Shown here: positions 35,435-46,199 of the stretch, one piece after another
Layout: each line of letters begins with the position of its first letter
How positions within the stretch are numbered: the first letter of the stretch is position 1
Assembly (NCBI GenBank): GCA_963971225.1
Contig: OZ020267.1
Location: forward strand, 96,957,648 to 97,021,647
DNA: 64,000 nt
Source of the DNA: Melieria omissa
Lineage: Eukaryota > Arthropoda > Insecta > Diptera > Ulidiidae
Direction: 5' to 3'
Translations under genes and position numbers: made by a program
Notes under the pieces: generated by a model
Seen by the model: only the letters and a program-made list of their open reading frames with translations
What the model was told of the DNA's origin: nothing
Database searches by the model: none

Positions 35435-37450
35435 TGTGGGGGATGGGACAAACATCGCGACGAACGTTCACGCATTCGCGTGCGCACGCTCGTTCACACA
35501 TTCGTGTCATGGGCTATCGGACAGGCAGTTCGGTTTTCGAAAGGCACGGTCGACGATTGATGCAATCGCTACGGTAGTACACACGGCAAAAAACGCAATC
35601 CAGGGGAAGAGATGGAAGGGCGGCACGAAAAAGTACTGTGCAATAATAACGCTAGACGTAAAGAATGCGTTCAACTCAGCAGGATGGGTCCATATCCTGA
35701 GAGCGGTCCGAAAACTGGAAGCACCGGACTACCTGCTGGCTATCTTAAGCAGCTACCTTGCGGACAGAGTACTGCAATATGACAGCGATGAAGGCCCCAA
35801 ACAATATGTAGTAACCTCAGGTGTTCCACAAGGGTCAGTCCTCGGACCAGTTCTGTGGAACATTATGTATAACGAAGTGCTAAACCTCCCCGTTCCAGAA
35901 GGCGTGGTAGTGGTGGGATTCGCGGACGACATCGCGATAGCAGTGGTAGCGAAACAGCTAGCGGACGTGGAGCAGAAATCAAATGCCACAATAGCGGTCG
36001 TCCGAGCGTGGCTTCAGTCAGTGGGCCTACAACTAGCAGAAGAAAAAACTGAAGCGGTACTGGTGAGCAGCCGAAAGAAAAGCGAGGTAATGAGAATCGA
36101 GGTTGGCGCGAATATCATTACCTCCAGTCGATCCTTAAAGTACTTAGGCGTGGTCATCGATGACAGGCTCAGTTTCCGAAAACAGGCTGAATACGCCTGC
36201 TGTAAAGCGTCCAAAACCTATACCAGCCTATCACGGATGCTGCCCAACATCGGGGGCCCAAAAGCCAGTAGGCGTGTGCTACTTGCCAGTGTGATATCGT
36301 CCTCGCTACTATATGCAGCTCCAATCTGGGCCGAGTCCCTGCAAATCAAGGCGTATAAGCGACAGTATGAGCGCGTCTACCGGCTTGCAGCACTGCGCGT
36401 GATAAGCGCTTTTAGAACGGTGTCAGACGAAGCAGCTTGTGTCATCTCCGGGATGTTGCCAATCGACATCAGGGCGGACGAGACGCGGCGTATATATGTC
36501 CTTAAGGGAACGCTCTCGAAAGAAGAAGGAGCGCGCATCGAAAGAGCAACCTCCATGAGGCAGTGGCAGGCGCGATGGGACCGCTCGGGCAAAAGCCGGT
36601 GGACACATACGCTCATCCCATGCATAGACAAGTGGACAAGTAGAAGGCATGGCGAGGTAAACTTTCAATTAACGCAGTTCCTTACCGGCCACGGTGGCTA
36701 CAGAAGCTACCTACAACGCTTCGGCCATGACGACAATGCCAATTGTCCATCCTGCGACAAGCCAGAAAGCCCTGAGCACACTTTATTCGAATGCCCACGA
36801 TTCGAGGCCGTTCGATCCAGACTAAACACGGCGACCCAGAAAATCTTGAACCCACGCAACATAATTGACGCGATGTTGGAATCAGCGGAAGCCTGGGACG
36901 AAATATGTGGAGGCATTACTTTAATGCAAGCGGAACTGCGAAGAGCAGAATGGGCCAGAAGCAGCCAACGCACAACAGAGCCTGGAGAGATAGGCTAAAC
37001 TTAACCCCCCTCTGCGATGCGATACTTAACGGTAATTCCGCAGAGGGAATGAAGGGTTAACAGGGGGTGGTTTTAGTCGGTAAGAATCCGGCATGCTGGT
37101 GGGTTGCCCCAGTATCTTTCGAAGATTTCCACCTCCTGCGCGGGAAAAAAAAAAAAAACATTCGTGTGTGCACACCATTCGCTCGCTGCCGCACGCACGC
37201 CGACGCAACATCGCAACGAACGTTCACGCATTCGCGTGCACACGCTCGTTCACGCATTCGTGTGTGCACACCATTCGCTCGTTGCCGTACGCACGCCGAC
37301 TCACGAGGACGCGTTCAAACGGGAACGGGACTGGGATCATTCGATCGACACGCGTCAACCGCGCAGCAAGCGCACCGTTACTTTCTTTCTATTTTTGTGT
37401 TAATTTAATTGTAATTTTATTTTTAAATAAATGGGAATTGCCATCCCATA
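35435..37450 (+). repeat. 5' LTR, split by a LINE
   Basis: LTR halves 35435-35507 and 37168-37450, plus a 10-base duplication, total 356 bases. It starts TGTGGGGGATGG and ends CCATCCCATA. It contains repeated CGTTCACGCATTCG-type units and an AATAAA near the end. Confidence 0.9.
35508..37157 (+). mobile_element. R1-like LINE inserted in the 5' LTR (1650 bp, 5' truncated)
   Basis: Target duplication ACATTCGTGT (35498-35507, 37158-37167) and a poly(A) tail ending at 37157. The ORF2 fragment is open from about 35514 to 36998 (about 495 codons). It starts within the reverse transcriptase (RQFGFRKARSTIDAI), with SGVPQGSVLGP, FADDIA (about 35918) and a CCHC-type finger CPSCDKPESPEHTLFEC (about 36750). 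A 3' UTR with an inverted CCCTCTGCG/CGCAGAGGG-type pair follows. Related to, but distinct from, the LINE at 33368-46102. Confidence 0.88.
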
Positions 37451-37484
37451 ACTGGTGACCCCGCACGTTACACGAACGATAACA

Positions 37485-38378
37485 ATGAATAACAACGCTC
37501 CCAGCGACGGGGGCGACGATAGCAGCCAAGGAAGCCAGGTCAACGCAGTTTTCGGAAAACTACAGTTTCCTCGGCTAAGCTCGAAACACGGCGTCGAGAC
37601 ATGGTTCATCAAAGTGGACGCATGGTTCGAGTTAAACGGTTTTGGCATTCGAAAGGAGCGCGAGAAATACACGGCACTCATCGCGCACGCGGATGAATAC
37701 GTACTTGATCAAGTACACAGTCTGGTGACGACTGTACCTGAGGTGGCCCCGTACACGACAATCAAGAGCGCAATTATCGAAAGATTCCGCGAACCGACAA
37801 TGATTCGCCTGGACAAACTCACGTCCGGCATTCAACTCGGCGACGGCAAGCCGAGCCACTTACTCAATCAATTGCGCCGCACAAATGCAACGACAGACGA
37901 TTCCATCGTGCGTAACTTTTGGATGAAAAGATTGCCGAAACAGGTTCGCGCCGTCATCGCCGGCATGCTCGAATCCACGCCGGGCACCACACTCGACACT
38001 CTCGCCAACACCGCCGACGCAGTGCTCGACGCCATGAACGATTCAAGTTCGCCGGGCACATCAATGGCCGACACCACAGCCATCAACGCAATCAGCGCTC
38101 CAGGCGATCGTGTCGGAATACTCGAACAGTGTGTCGGAAAGCACGAGGCGCTGCTACGGGAGATCAACGCGAAACTCTCGAAACTCCTCGCGGACAATCG
38201 TAGTCATCAGTATGATCGTTCAAGCAGCGTATTCCGGCGAAGCCCAACTCCGCATCGCGCAACAAGTCCCCTACAAAACTCACAGACTTGCTGGTTTCAT
38301 CGAACTCATGGCACTCAGGCTCGCCAATGTCGGAAGCCATGCGACTTTTCACAACCAGACAATACGACAAAAAACTAA
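37485..38378 (+). CDS. Gag of the CsRn1-type element
   Basis: 297-residue capsid/nucleocapsid polyprotein of the LTR element. The ATG at 37485 follows the primer site; the frame opens earlier but without ATG. The capsid region is residues about 20-190 ([14 protein letters not shown] onward). Near the C terminus, [18 protein letters not shown] fits the C-x2-H-x9-C-x3-C finger of the CsRn1 clade. It overlaps the Pol frame by about 90 bases, so Pol probably needs a -1 frameshift. No internal stop. Described only as a resident element. Confidence 0.85.
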   Translation: MNNNAPSDGGDDSSQGSQVNAVFGKLQFPRLSSKHGVETWFIKVDAWFELNGFGIRKEREKYTALIAHADEYVLDQVHSLVTTVPEVAPYTTIKSAIIERFREPTMIRLDKLTSGIQLGDGKPSHLLNQLRRTNATTDDSIVRNFWMKRLPKQVRAVIAGMLESTPGTTLDTLANTADAVLDAMNDSSSPGTSMADTTAINAISAPGDRVGILEQCVGKHEALLREINAKLSKLLADNRSHQYDRSSSVFRRSPTPHRATSPLQNSQTCWFHRTHGTQARQCRKPCDFSQPDNTTKN

Positions 38379-41300
38379 ATGCAGCCGAAACACTTCAGCT
38401 CGGTAGTTCCGGCAGCATTTCATCACCATCGAGCAGCCAATCAACCTCCAATCGACACGACGAATTAGAGGTAAACTCCGTCCAAATACCACGAACTAAC
38501 AGACTTTTTGTTCCAGATATCAAATCTGGTCAGAAATTTTTGATCGATACCGGCGCAGAAGTATCGGTCCTTCCGTCAACGCGACTACATCGAATGAGCA
38601 ACACGAACGAAAATCCGCTTTTCGCAGCGAATGGCACTATCATCAAAACGTATGGTGTCACTCGCCTCACTCTCGACTTGGGACTACGCCGTCCTTTCAC
38701 ATGGAATTTTGTAATCGCCGATATCAAGCACCCAATTATTGGCAGCGACTTCCTCCGGCATTTCAATTTGCTCATCGACATCAACAGCTGCAAGCTCATC
38801 GATGCTCTCACGACACTGTCACGACCTGGTATTTGCAGTCTCGAGGCGTCGACAAACATCAAAACCTACAACGATTCATCGGAGTTCGCAGATTTGCTGC
38901 GAGAATTTCATGAAATCACGCAACTCAACGCCACGGCGCCTGCATCGACACCCACAGGCGTTACCCATTGCATCGAAACCAAGGGCGCCCCTGTTTTCGC
39001 ACGGCCCAGGCGCCTCACACCCGACAAATACAAAGCTGCTCGAGACGAATTCGAATTCCTCATCAAGCTCGGGATTTGTCGTCCATCGAATAGCTCGTAC
39101 GCTTCACCATTGCATCTGGTGCGGAAATCCAATGGCGACTGGCGACCGTGCGGCGACTATCGCTCCCTCAACGCCCAAACGGTGCCGGATCGTTACCCGT
39201 TGCCGCACATTCCGGACTTTACTCATTTCTTACACGGAAAGAAGGTATTTAGCAAGATTGATCTCAACCGCGCGTATCACCAAATTCCAATAGAGCCAAA
39301 CGACATTCCAAAAACAGCAATCACAACCCCGTTTGGCCTGTTCGAATTTACTCATATGACGTTTGGATTGTGTAATGCAGCGCAAACCTTCCAACGCTAC
39401 ATGCATTCAGTGTTTCGAGGATTCGATTTCGTATTCGTCTACGTTGACGACATATGCATCGCTTCCGACGACGCCGAGCAACATAAGTCGCATTTGCGGC
39501 AGGTTTTCGAGCGTCTACGGAAGTTTCATCTCACAATCAACCCGACCAAATGCACTTTCGCGAAATCAACAATCGAGTTCCTCGGGCATCTCGTCACACC
39601 CGACGGCATCAAGCCGTCGCCAGCCAAAGTTCAAGCGATCATCGATTTCCCATTGCCTACAGTCGCCAAGCAACTGCGTCGATTTTTGGCAATGATCAAC
39701 TTTTACCGACGTTTTTTGCCGCATGCAGTTGAACACCAAGCGCCACTGGTCCAATTGATTCCTGGTAACAAGAAGAACGATTCCACACCAATAAATTGGA
39801 CTGACGACACACGTAAGCACTTCAACGAATATAAACAGCAATTAGCAGACGCTGCACTTCTTGTGCACCCTGCACCGAATGCACAAATCTCACTCAACAC
39901 TGACGCCAGCGACACCGCCGTTGGCGCCGTGATACACCAAATCATCGACAGCGAGTTTCAACCGATTGGATTCTTCAGCCTTAAACTCACCGAAGCGCAA
40001 CGTAGGTACAGCACGTATGATAGGGAACTGCTTGCGGTTTACCTTACCATCAGGCATTTCCGTTGCATGCTCGAGGGTAGGGTTTTCGAGGTACGTACGG
40101 ATCACAAACCATTAGTCTACGCTTTTAGGCAAAAACCAGACAAAGCTTCACCGAGGCAAGTTCGCCACTTGGACTACATAGGTCAGTTTACAACAAACAT
40201 CATACACATAGCGGGTGCTGAAAATACGCCGGCGGACACACTCTCGCGCATTGCAGCGATCGCATCGACAACCATCGACTATGACCACATCGCCGCAGCA
40301 CAGTCAAGTTGTCCAGAATTGAAGAAGTTCCTCGAAGACAACAACACATCGTTGAAGCTCAAACAAATCGACATACCTAACTCGACAGCTGCAATTTATT
40401 GTGATGTTTCGACTAATAAGGCACACCCATTCATTCCTCGTTCCCACCGGGGGGCGATCATCACCAAATTGCACAGCATCTCGCACGGTGGAGTACGAGC
40501 GACGACTGACCTCATCAAATCTCGTTTCGTTTGGCCAGAAATGGGCAAAGAAATTGCCGACGTCGTACGCAAATGCATCAATTGCCAAAAATCTAAGATT
40601 AGCCGACACGTACACGCGCCTCTCCAAACATTTTCGCTTCCATCACAAAGGTTCGAGCATATTAACATCGATCTCATCGGCCCGTTGCCGCTGTCAAACG
40701 AATATCAATACTGTCTGACCATCATTGATCGATACACTCGATGGCCAGAAGCCGTTCCACTCAAAGACATATCAGCGGAGACCGTGGCCCGAGAGCTCGT
40801 GAACATTTGGATTTCACGTTTCGGCATTCCAGCTCGCATCACGACCGACCAGGGCAGACAATTCCAGTCGCATCTTTTCCGAGAATTGTCTTGCACGCTG
40901 GGTATCAACCATCTTCGCACCACGGCATATCACCCGCAGGCCAACGGACTCATCGAGCGGTGGCATCGCACACTCAAAGCAGCAATCATGTGCCACGGCC
41001 AGTACGACTGGCCAAATCGTTTGCCAATCATTCTACTGGGGTTACGCTCAGCATTCAAATCGGACATCGAAACATCGGCAGCTCAACTCGTTTATGGTAC
41101 TACATTGCGGCTTCCAGGAGAGTTCTTCAACGACAGCAGGATACCTCAACCGCAATCGGAATTTGTCAAGCAGCTAACAGAAGCGATGCACGAGATTCGA
41201 CCCACGCAAACAGCAAACCACGACAAATCAAAACCGTTTATCTTCAAGAACCTCGACGAGGCAACGCACGTGTTTGTTCGGAACGACCAGCTGCGTCCAG

Positions 41301-41557
41301 CATTGCAACCACCGTACGACGGCCCGTTCCAAGTCGTCTCTAGACACGGAAAATTTTTTACAATTCAGATGGGACGCCACCAGTCGAACATCTCGATCGA
41401 TCGGCTTAAACCGGCATACATCGAGACTCCGCACGCCGACGAACCATCCACCACAACTCGGCAGCCATTGGCACCATCGCTGTCCACGCAGGCAGCGTCA
41501 ACGACAACGGCTCGTTCTGGTCGCCACATCAAACTTCCCGTCCGTTTCACGACGTGA
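38288..41557 (+). CDS. Pol of the CsRn1-type element
   Basis: Open frame of about 1089 codons. Order of domains: aspartic protease ([13 protein letters not shown], about 38541), reverse transcriptase ([13 protein letters not shown] at about 39440), RNase H ([12 protein letters not shown], about 39895), integrase zinc region (about 40440-40590) and integrase catalytic core (D at about 40673, TTDQGRQFQ, and E in NGLIERWHR at about 40955), then a short C-terminal domain. No stop or frame break. The frame is -1 relative to Gag, in the 38288-38378 overlap. No envelope gene. Confidence 0.9.
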   Translation: MLVSSNSWHSGSPMSEAMRLFTTRQYDKKLNAAETLQLGSSGSISSPSSSQSTSNRHDELEVNSVQIPRTNRLFVPDIKSGQKFLIDTGAEVSVLPSTRLHRMSNTNENPLFAANGTIIKTYGVTRLTLDLGLRRPFTWNFVIADIKHPIIGSDFLRHFNLLIDINSCKLIDALTTLSRPGICSLEASTNIKTYNDSSEFADLLREFHEITQLNATAPASTPTGVTHCIETKGAPVFARPRRLTPDKYKAARDEFEFLIKLGICRPSNSSYASPLHLVRKSNGDWRPCGDYRSLNAQTVPDRYPLPHIPDFTHFLHGKKVFSKIDLNRAYHQIPIEPNDIPKTAITTPFGLFEFTHMTFGLCNAAQTFQRYMHSVFRGFDFVFVYVDDICIASDDAEQHKSHLRQVFERLRKFHLTINPTKCTFAKSTIEFLGHLVTPDGIKPSPAKVQAIIDFPLPTVAKQLRRFLAMINFYRRFLPHAVEHQAPLVQLIPGNKKNDSTPINWTDDTRKHFNEYKQQLADAALLVHPAPNAQISLNTDASDTAVGAVIHQIIDSEFQPIGFFSLKLTEAQRRYSTYDRELLAVYLTIRHFRCMLEGRVFEVRTDHKPLVYAFRQKPDKASPRQVRHLDYIGQFTTNIIHIAGAENTPADTLSRIAAIASTTIDYDHIAAAQSSCPELKKFLEDNNTSLKLKQIDIPNSTAAIYCDVSTNKAHPFIPRSHRGAIITKLHSISHGGVRATTDLIKSRFVWPEMGKEIADVVRKCINCQKSKISRHVHAPLQTFSLPSQRFEHINIDLIGPLPLSNEYQYCLTIIDRYTRWPEAVPLKDISAETVARELVNIWISRFGIPARITTDQGRQFQSHLFRELSCTLGINHLRTTAYHPQANGLIERWHRTLKAAIMCHGQYDWPNRLPIILLGLRSAFKSDIETSAAQLVYGTTLRLPGEFFNDSRIPQPQSEFVKQLTEAMHEIRPTQTANHDKSKPFIFKNLDEATHVFVRNDQLRPALQPPYDGPFQVVSRHGKFFTIQMGRHQSNISIDRLKPAYIETPHADEPSTTTRQPLAPSLSTQAASTTTARSGRHIKLPVRFTT

Positions 41558-41573
41558 AGTCTGGGGGGAGCAC

Positions 41574-41929
41574 TGTGGGGGATGGGACAAACATCGCGAC
41601 GAACGTTCACGCATTCGCGTGCGCACGCTCGTTCACACATTCGTGTGTGCACACCATTCGCTCGCTGCCGCACGCACGCCGACGCAACATCGCAACGAAC
41701 GTTCACGCATTCGCGTGCACACGCTCGTTCACGCATTCGTGTGTGCACACCATTCGCTCGTTGCCGTACGCACGCCGACTCACGAGGACGCGTTCAAACG
41801 GGAACGGGACTGGGATCATTCGATCGACACGCGTCAACCGCGCAGCAAGCGCACCGTTACTTTCTTTCTATTTTTGTGTTAATTTAATTGTAATTTTATT
41901 TTTAAATAAATGGGAATTGCCATCCCATA
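41574..41929 (+). repeat. 3' LTR
   Basis: 356 bases, uninterrupted, matching the 5' LTR base for base as far as I can read. Internal repeats (ACGTTCACGCATTCG, CACACCATTCGCTCG) occur two to three times. Confidence 0.92.
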
Positions 41930-44222
41930 AGTGTTTCTCAGTCGCTAACTTTGGGAGACGGGGAAAAAAAGTCTCAATGCATCTCTTGAGTGATAAGTGA
42001 AAAACAACGGCACAAGAACCGCCTACCAAAGAAAAAAAATTAGCTGTTTCGACCTACGTCGCCACCTACAAATTAACTTTTTGTAATGGCACATACAGTC
42101 AAAATTTGTAATTTGTTTGAACTATGGCTTACGGTGAACGAGAAAAGCAGCGTCGAAGTAGCTGCTGCAATGGTGACCTATATGAAGGGCAAGGTTGGGA
42201 CTCATTTAGTAACGGAAATGCAAGAGAATAAGCTGAAGTCGTTGGAATGAAAATTCCGGAGGTTGTGGAAAGCTTCCCACTGGAATAGAGGCAGGTTTGA
42301 TGAAAAGCATTCGAATTGGCTGAATTGTTGTTTTAAGTTAGACAGCGAAGAACTTTGTGTAAGTGGTCTTATTTCTGTAAAGTTTTAGCTTGAATAAAAT
42401 AATGTACTTATTGTACATATTTTAGAAAGCCGACTCTAGCACGCATGGACAACTGCAAGAGTATGATGATGACGTGAGTTTCCAGAAAACTTAGTGCAAC
42501 AATTGAAACATGTACACACATATTTTTATATACTGTTCTTTAGCAACCTAGCACGAGTAAAGGCAGACCAACTTTGGGGTATGAAGAATCATCGGACCGC
42601 AGTAAACGGAGAAAAGTTGAGGACCTAATTACCAGCACATCATCAGATAAAATCAAACGAGCTGCGAATGTACTAGAAAAACGGGAAACTGGGACTGATG
42701 CAAAGTGCATATCTACTATGCAAGCCTTGGGGCTTTATTACGATTTACAAATGTCTGTGCGAAAATACAATACCTTGCGGGCAGTCGTGAATGCTATCCA
42801 TCCCAACTGCTTTCCGAGCTACTACGCCTTAAAGCACGCGATGGATGAACTATTGCCACAACCGATCACACTGTCGGAAATATCAGCAGAAGTGCCACTG
42901 CAAAGCTTACTCAATAGAACAGCTCAAAGTCTTTTACAATTAGCTGATATTCGATCGAATTTGTCAGTAATACTTGAATGCAAGTAGGAATTTGATGGTA
43001 GTTCAGGCCACAGCATTTACAAGCAAACATTTTCCAATGAAGGCGACACGGATGAGTTCCTTTTCGTCACCGCACTAGTTCCTCTTAAAATGTATAACAT
43101 CGATAATGACAATCAAATTTGGGTTAATAAAACCCCGTCATCCCCACATTTATGCCGCCCTATTAAATTTCTTTTTACGAAGGAAAGCCCGCAGTTAATC
43201 CGCGCGACCGAAAGAGACTTAGCGATTCAAATAGATAGGCTTTTAGAATATAATATTCAAATACATGACTTTGCTGTTAAAGTTACATATAAAATGCATT
43301 TAACAATGATAGATGGGAGGTAACAAATGTGCTATCTGAAAATAAGTCTGCTAGCAGCTGTTATCTTTGCGGAAGTGGTAGTAGCGAAATGAATTCGTTT
43401 CATGCGATTGAGTATTTAATCCAGGAAGATCGTTCGAAATACGGTCTTTCCACTTTACATGCGTGGATAAAAGTTTTTGAATGTTTATTACATATTTCGT
43501 ATAGGATTCCAGTAAAGTGTTGGCGGGTTTATGGGATGAAAATAAAAGAATTGTTGATCAAAATAAAAAAAGGATTTGCAAAGAATTCAGAAAAGAAATG
43601 GGGTTAGTTATTGATAAAGTTAGAACTGGCTACGGCACATCAAATGATGGAAACACTGCTAGACGTTTTTTTTAACAATGTTAATGTCTCCGCAAAAATT
43701 ACCAACATTGACATAAACTTGATTACAAACTTTTCCATTATATTGCGAACCTTGTCCAGTGGAAGATCAATTAATAACAATACCTTCGACGTACTCTTAA
43801 ACAATATATTTGAAATATACATGAATAATTATTCCTGGTATAACATGCGTGTAACTGTACACAAGATATTAGTACATGGAATAGATATTATTAAATTCTT
43901 CACCATACCAATAGGAATGCTTTCGGAGGACGCACTAGAAGCACGTCATAAGGAATTCCGAAAGTTTCGATTTAGCAGTACCAGAAAAAACTCAAGGGAA
44001 ACATCAAATAGGGATCTACTTTCCGTCATGTTGTTATCTTCAGAGCCGAAAATTTCGGCTTATAGGAAACTTCAACATAAGAGAAATACGGATTTTAGGG
44101 AACTTTTGAAATATATTCTACTTGAGGAAATACAAATGGAAGAAAATTTTTTAGATATTGATTTAGATAATTTAATTTCGAACGATTTATTGTCCGATTA
44201 CGAGAGTGAAATTGAACAATAA

Positions 44223-44661
44223 TATGTAAATTTTGTTTGTAAATATCGAATGAAGTTTGTTAAACAATAGAACTAATAAATCGAATTTGTCTTATGGATT
44301 TTGATTGAGAACTTTGTTCATATCAATGGAGGTAGACATAATGCCACGCCTCCTCTTACAGTTTTAGAACGCTTACCAACACATCGTAGAACGAGTATCG
44401 TAAACAGCCTTCTACAGTTTAATTTTAGTAAAATACGATTAGTTTTGAAATTGGTGTGAGCTTTTATGTCATTATTTTAAGCTCATGTACAAAATGTCAT
44501 AATTCTATCACTAATATGAAGCAAGTTATATCAATATTACATTTCATTTCGTATGAGGGTGGGCGTGGCAATGGTCCAATTTTAATGATTTTTTGCAAAT
44601 TTCTTAATTTCGACCACAAAAACGATCTCACCAAGTTTCATCGAGATAGAACAACGTTAAG
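44223..44661. other. 3' part of the Transib
   Basis: Non-coding. It contains the GGGCGTGGCA-type word seen in several other intergenic stretches of this window (12690, 27270, 55120). Confidence 0.4.
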
Positions 44662-44700
44662 TATTTTTGGCCACGGCTTATATGGGATCGCGACACTGTG
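44662..44700 (-). other. Transib right end: 23-spacer RSS-like signal
   Basis: Read on the minus strand: heptamer CACAGTG (44700-44694), a 23-base spacer (44693-44671), nonamer-like CCAAAAATA (44670-44662). The first seven spacer bases (TCGCGAT) and last four (GTGG) equal those of the left end. The right spacer therefore looks like the left one with 11 bases added or removed. Confidence 0.85.
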
Positions 44701-46199
44701 CGTCGTGGTTGCCAACCCTCACGACTGCCACCTCAACAACTTTTCTGCTGCTAATGAGCACGGCTTCCGTCTTCTCCTCGGCCAAGCTAAGGCCGGCGGC
44801 TGAAAGCCAGCTTCGGATTTGCGCCACCGAATTGTTTGCGACTTCTTCAGCCTTCCGCACGATCTTGGCGACTATGACCAGTGCCACGTCGTCGGCAAAG
44901 CCAATTTTAGTGGCTTCGGGTGGCAGTGGCAGACATTATACGCCGTCGCGTATAATATTCCACATAATTGGCCAGAGCACAGAGCCCTGTGGCACTCCTC
45001 CTGTGATCGCGTATTGTCGCAAGCCGTCCTCAGCTTCGTACTGCAGCCTCCTATTATTAAAATAGCTGGCTATAATGCCTCTTAGGTATAGCGGTACATT
45101 ATAGCTCTCGAGGTTTTGCAGAATAATCGCCCAATTCGCCGAGTTAAACGCATTTTTGATGTCTAGCGTAACCATAAGACAATATTCTTTTGTTCCGAAC
45201 CTCCAGCGCTTTCCTGCGATGGCGTTCTTTGCGATTCGTTGGACCTTTTCAACCGCGTCTGTTGTCGATCGGGCTTTTCTGAAACCAAACTGGTTTTCAG
45301 CGAGCCCCCGCCTTCGGCTATCGCCGCGTCTAAACGATTGGCAATTATGCGTTCCAGTACTTTGCCCGCGGTGTCCACCATGCACAGGGGCCTGTAAGCT
45401 GATGGGTCGTCTGGCGGTTTGTTGCCTTTTGGGAGAAGAACTAGCCTCTGGACTTTCCACAGGTCCAGAAAAACGCCTTCGCGGAGGCACGCATTGTACA
45501 GAGATACAAATATGTCCGTCCGTTGCGTGATCGCCACCTTTAGCGCTAGATTTGGAAAACCGTCCGGACCCGGGGCTTTGTTGTTTCCAACCTTTTCCAT
45601 GGCGCTCAGGACCTCTTCGCACGTCACTGGGTTTGGTGGCGCGCAGGTAAGCTTTGGCTACTCTGGGAAAAGGGCTTTTACAATTCTGCATAGCTGCTCA
45701 GGGCAAGTTGGAGTGGGCTGTCTGAAACCGTTTAGCTTCTTCATTACTATTTTGAAGGCGGCGCCCCACGGGTTGTTGTCGGCGTCGTCACACAACTCGA
45801 GGGAGTAGCGCCTTTTGCTGTCGCAAAAGGCGTTTTTTACACACTTCCTTTTGTGCTTATACGCTGCTCTGCAACTAAGAAAATTTACACCACCTCTGGC
45901 TCTTTGGTACAGCCTTCTTGCCCTGTTACATTCGGCGCGTAGCCTCGAAATGGACTCATTCCACCAATAGACAGGTTTATGGTGGTTATTTGGCGCGCTT
46001 CTAGCCATCGACGCATCGCTTGCTCTGCTGATGTTGCCCATTACCTGATCTGCCATGCTCGCCGCGGGCCCCTTCACTACAGCTTCGGCCCACATCATCA
46101 TCCAGACCGGTGTGTATTTGTGTGTGTGTCTAAAAGAAATTACAAACATTCGTAAATTTGAATTCATCAAATTTCATGCCAGCAGGGCACTACCAATTG

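Larger units (their letters stand above)
35435..41929 (+). mobile_element. Complete CsRn1-type Ty3/gypsy LTR retrotransposon
   Basis: Two 356-base LTRs that look identical by eye, target duplication AGTG (35431-35434, 41930-41933), and a primer site TGGTGACCCCG right after the 5' LTR that fits the 3' end of tRNA-Trp. A purine tract (GGGGGGAG) precedes the 3' LTR. tRNA-Trp priming together with a C-x2-H-x9-C-x3-C Gag finger is the hallmark of the CsRn1 clade. Gag and Pol frames are open. The 5' LTR is split by a LINE, so the promoter is broken. Inserted within a Transib exon. Confidence 0.9.
35192..44222 (+). pseudogene. Decayed multi-exon Transib/RAG1-like transposase
   Basis: A DDE recombinase relative of the RAG1 core. 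A possible first exon starts at 35192 (MESGAIHKVGSFVR) and ends in GTAAGT. A second begins after the AG near 35340 and contains the LTR-element insertion. Further exons run from about 42086, with introns near 42360-42424 and 42472-42543. Catalytic positions: D in EFDGSSGHS (42994), D in TMIDGR (43312), E in SEDALEARHKEF (43938). Zinc-site positions CYLC (about 43355) and HKILVH (about 43860) and the motif GYGTSNDGNTARRFF are visible. Damage: TGA at 42248, TAG at 42985, a one-base loss near 43320, and frame shifts near 43530 and 43665. Confidence 0.75.
34327..44700 (+). mobile_element. Transib (RAG1-like) DNA transposon with RSS-like ends
   Basis: Ends are CACAGTG (34327-34333) and its complement CACTGTG (44694-44700), flanked by the 5-base, GC-rich duplication CGTCG (34322-34326, 44701-44705). 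After the heptamer the left end has a 12-base spacer and CCAAAAATG. The right end has a 23-base spacer and CCAAAAATA. Without the nested LTR element and mariner it is about 3.1 kb, a normal Transib size. Transib transposases are the family from which the RAG1 core derives (established). Here the transposase is decayed. Confidence 0.88.
33368..46102 (-). mobile_element. R1-like LINE, 5' truncated, interrupted by a Transib
   Basis: The poly(A) tail lies at 33384-33368 (17 T on the plus strand). Target duplication CAGACCGGTG is at 33358-33367 and 46103-46112. Without the Transib it is about 2.36 kb. ORF2 pieces are at 46102-44706 (APGPDGFPN, FGFRKARSTTDAV, SGVPQGSVLG-like, EEKTEAVLISSRK) and at 34321-33552 (ALKYLGVIIDRRL through a CQLCAVPEDAEHAFFDC zinc finger). 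Joining across the Transib and removing one CGTCG restores the frame. Other frame breaks near 45650 and 45300 make it inactive. Confidence 0.85.

Noticed and set aside
37097..37458. Open frames through the LTR (histidine/arginine-rich products)
   Set aside because: They reflect the internal repeats of the LTR and are not part of Gag or Pol.
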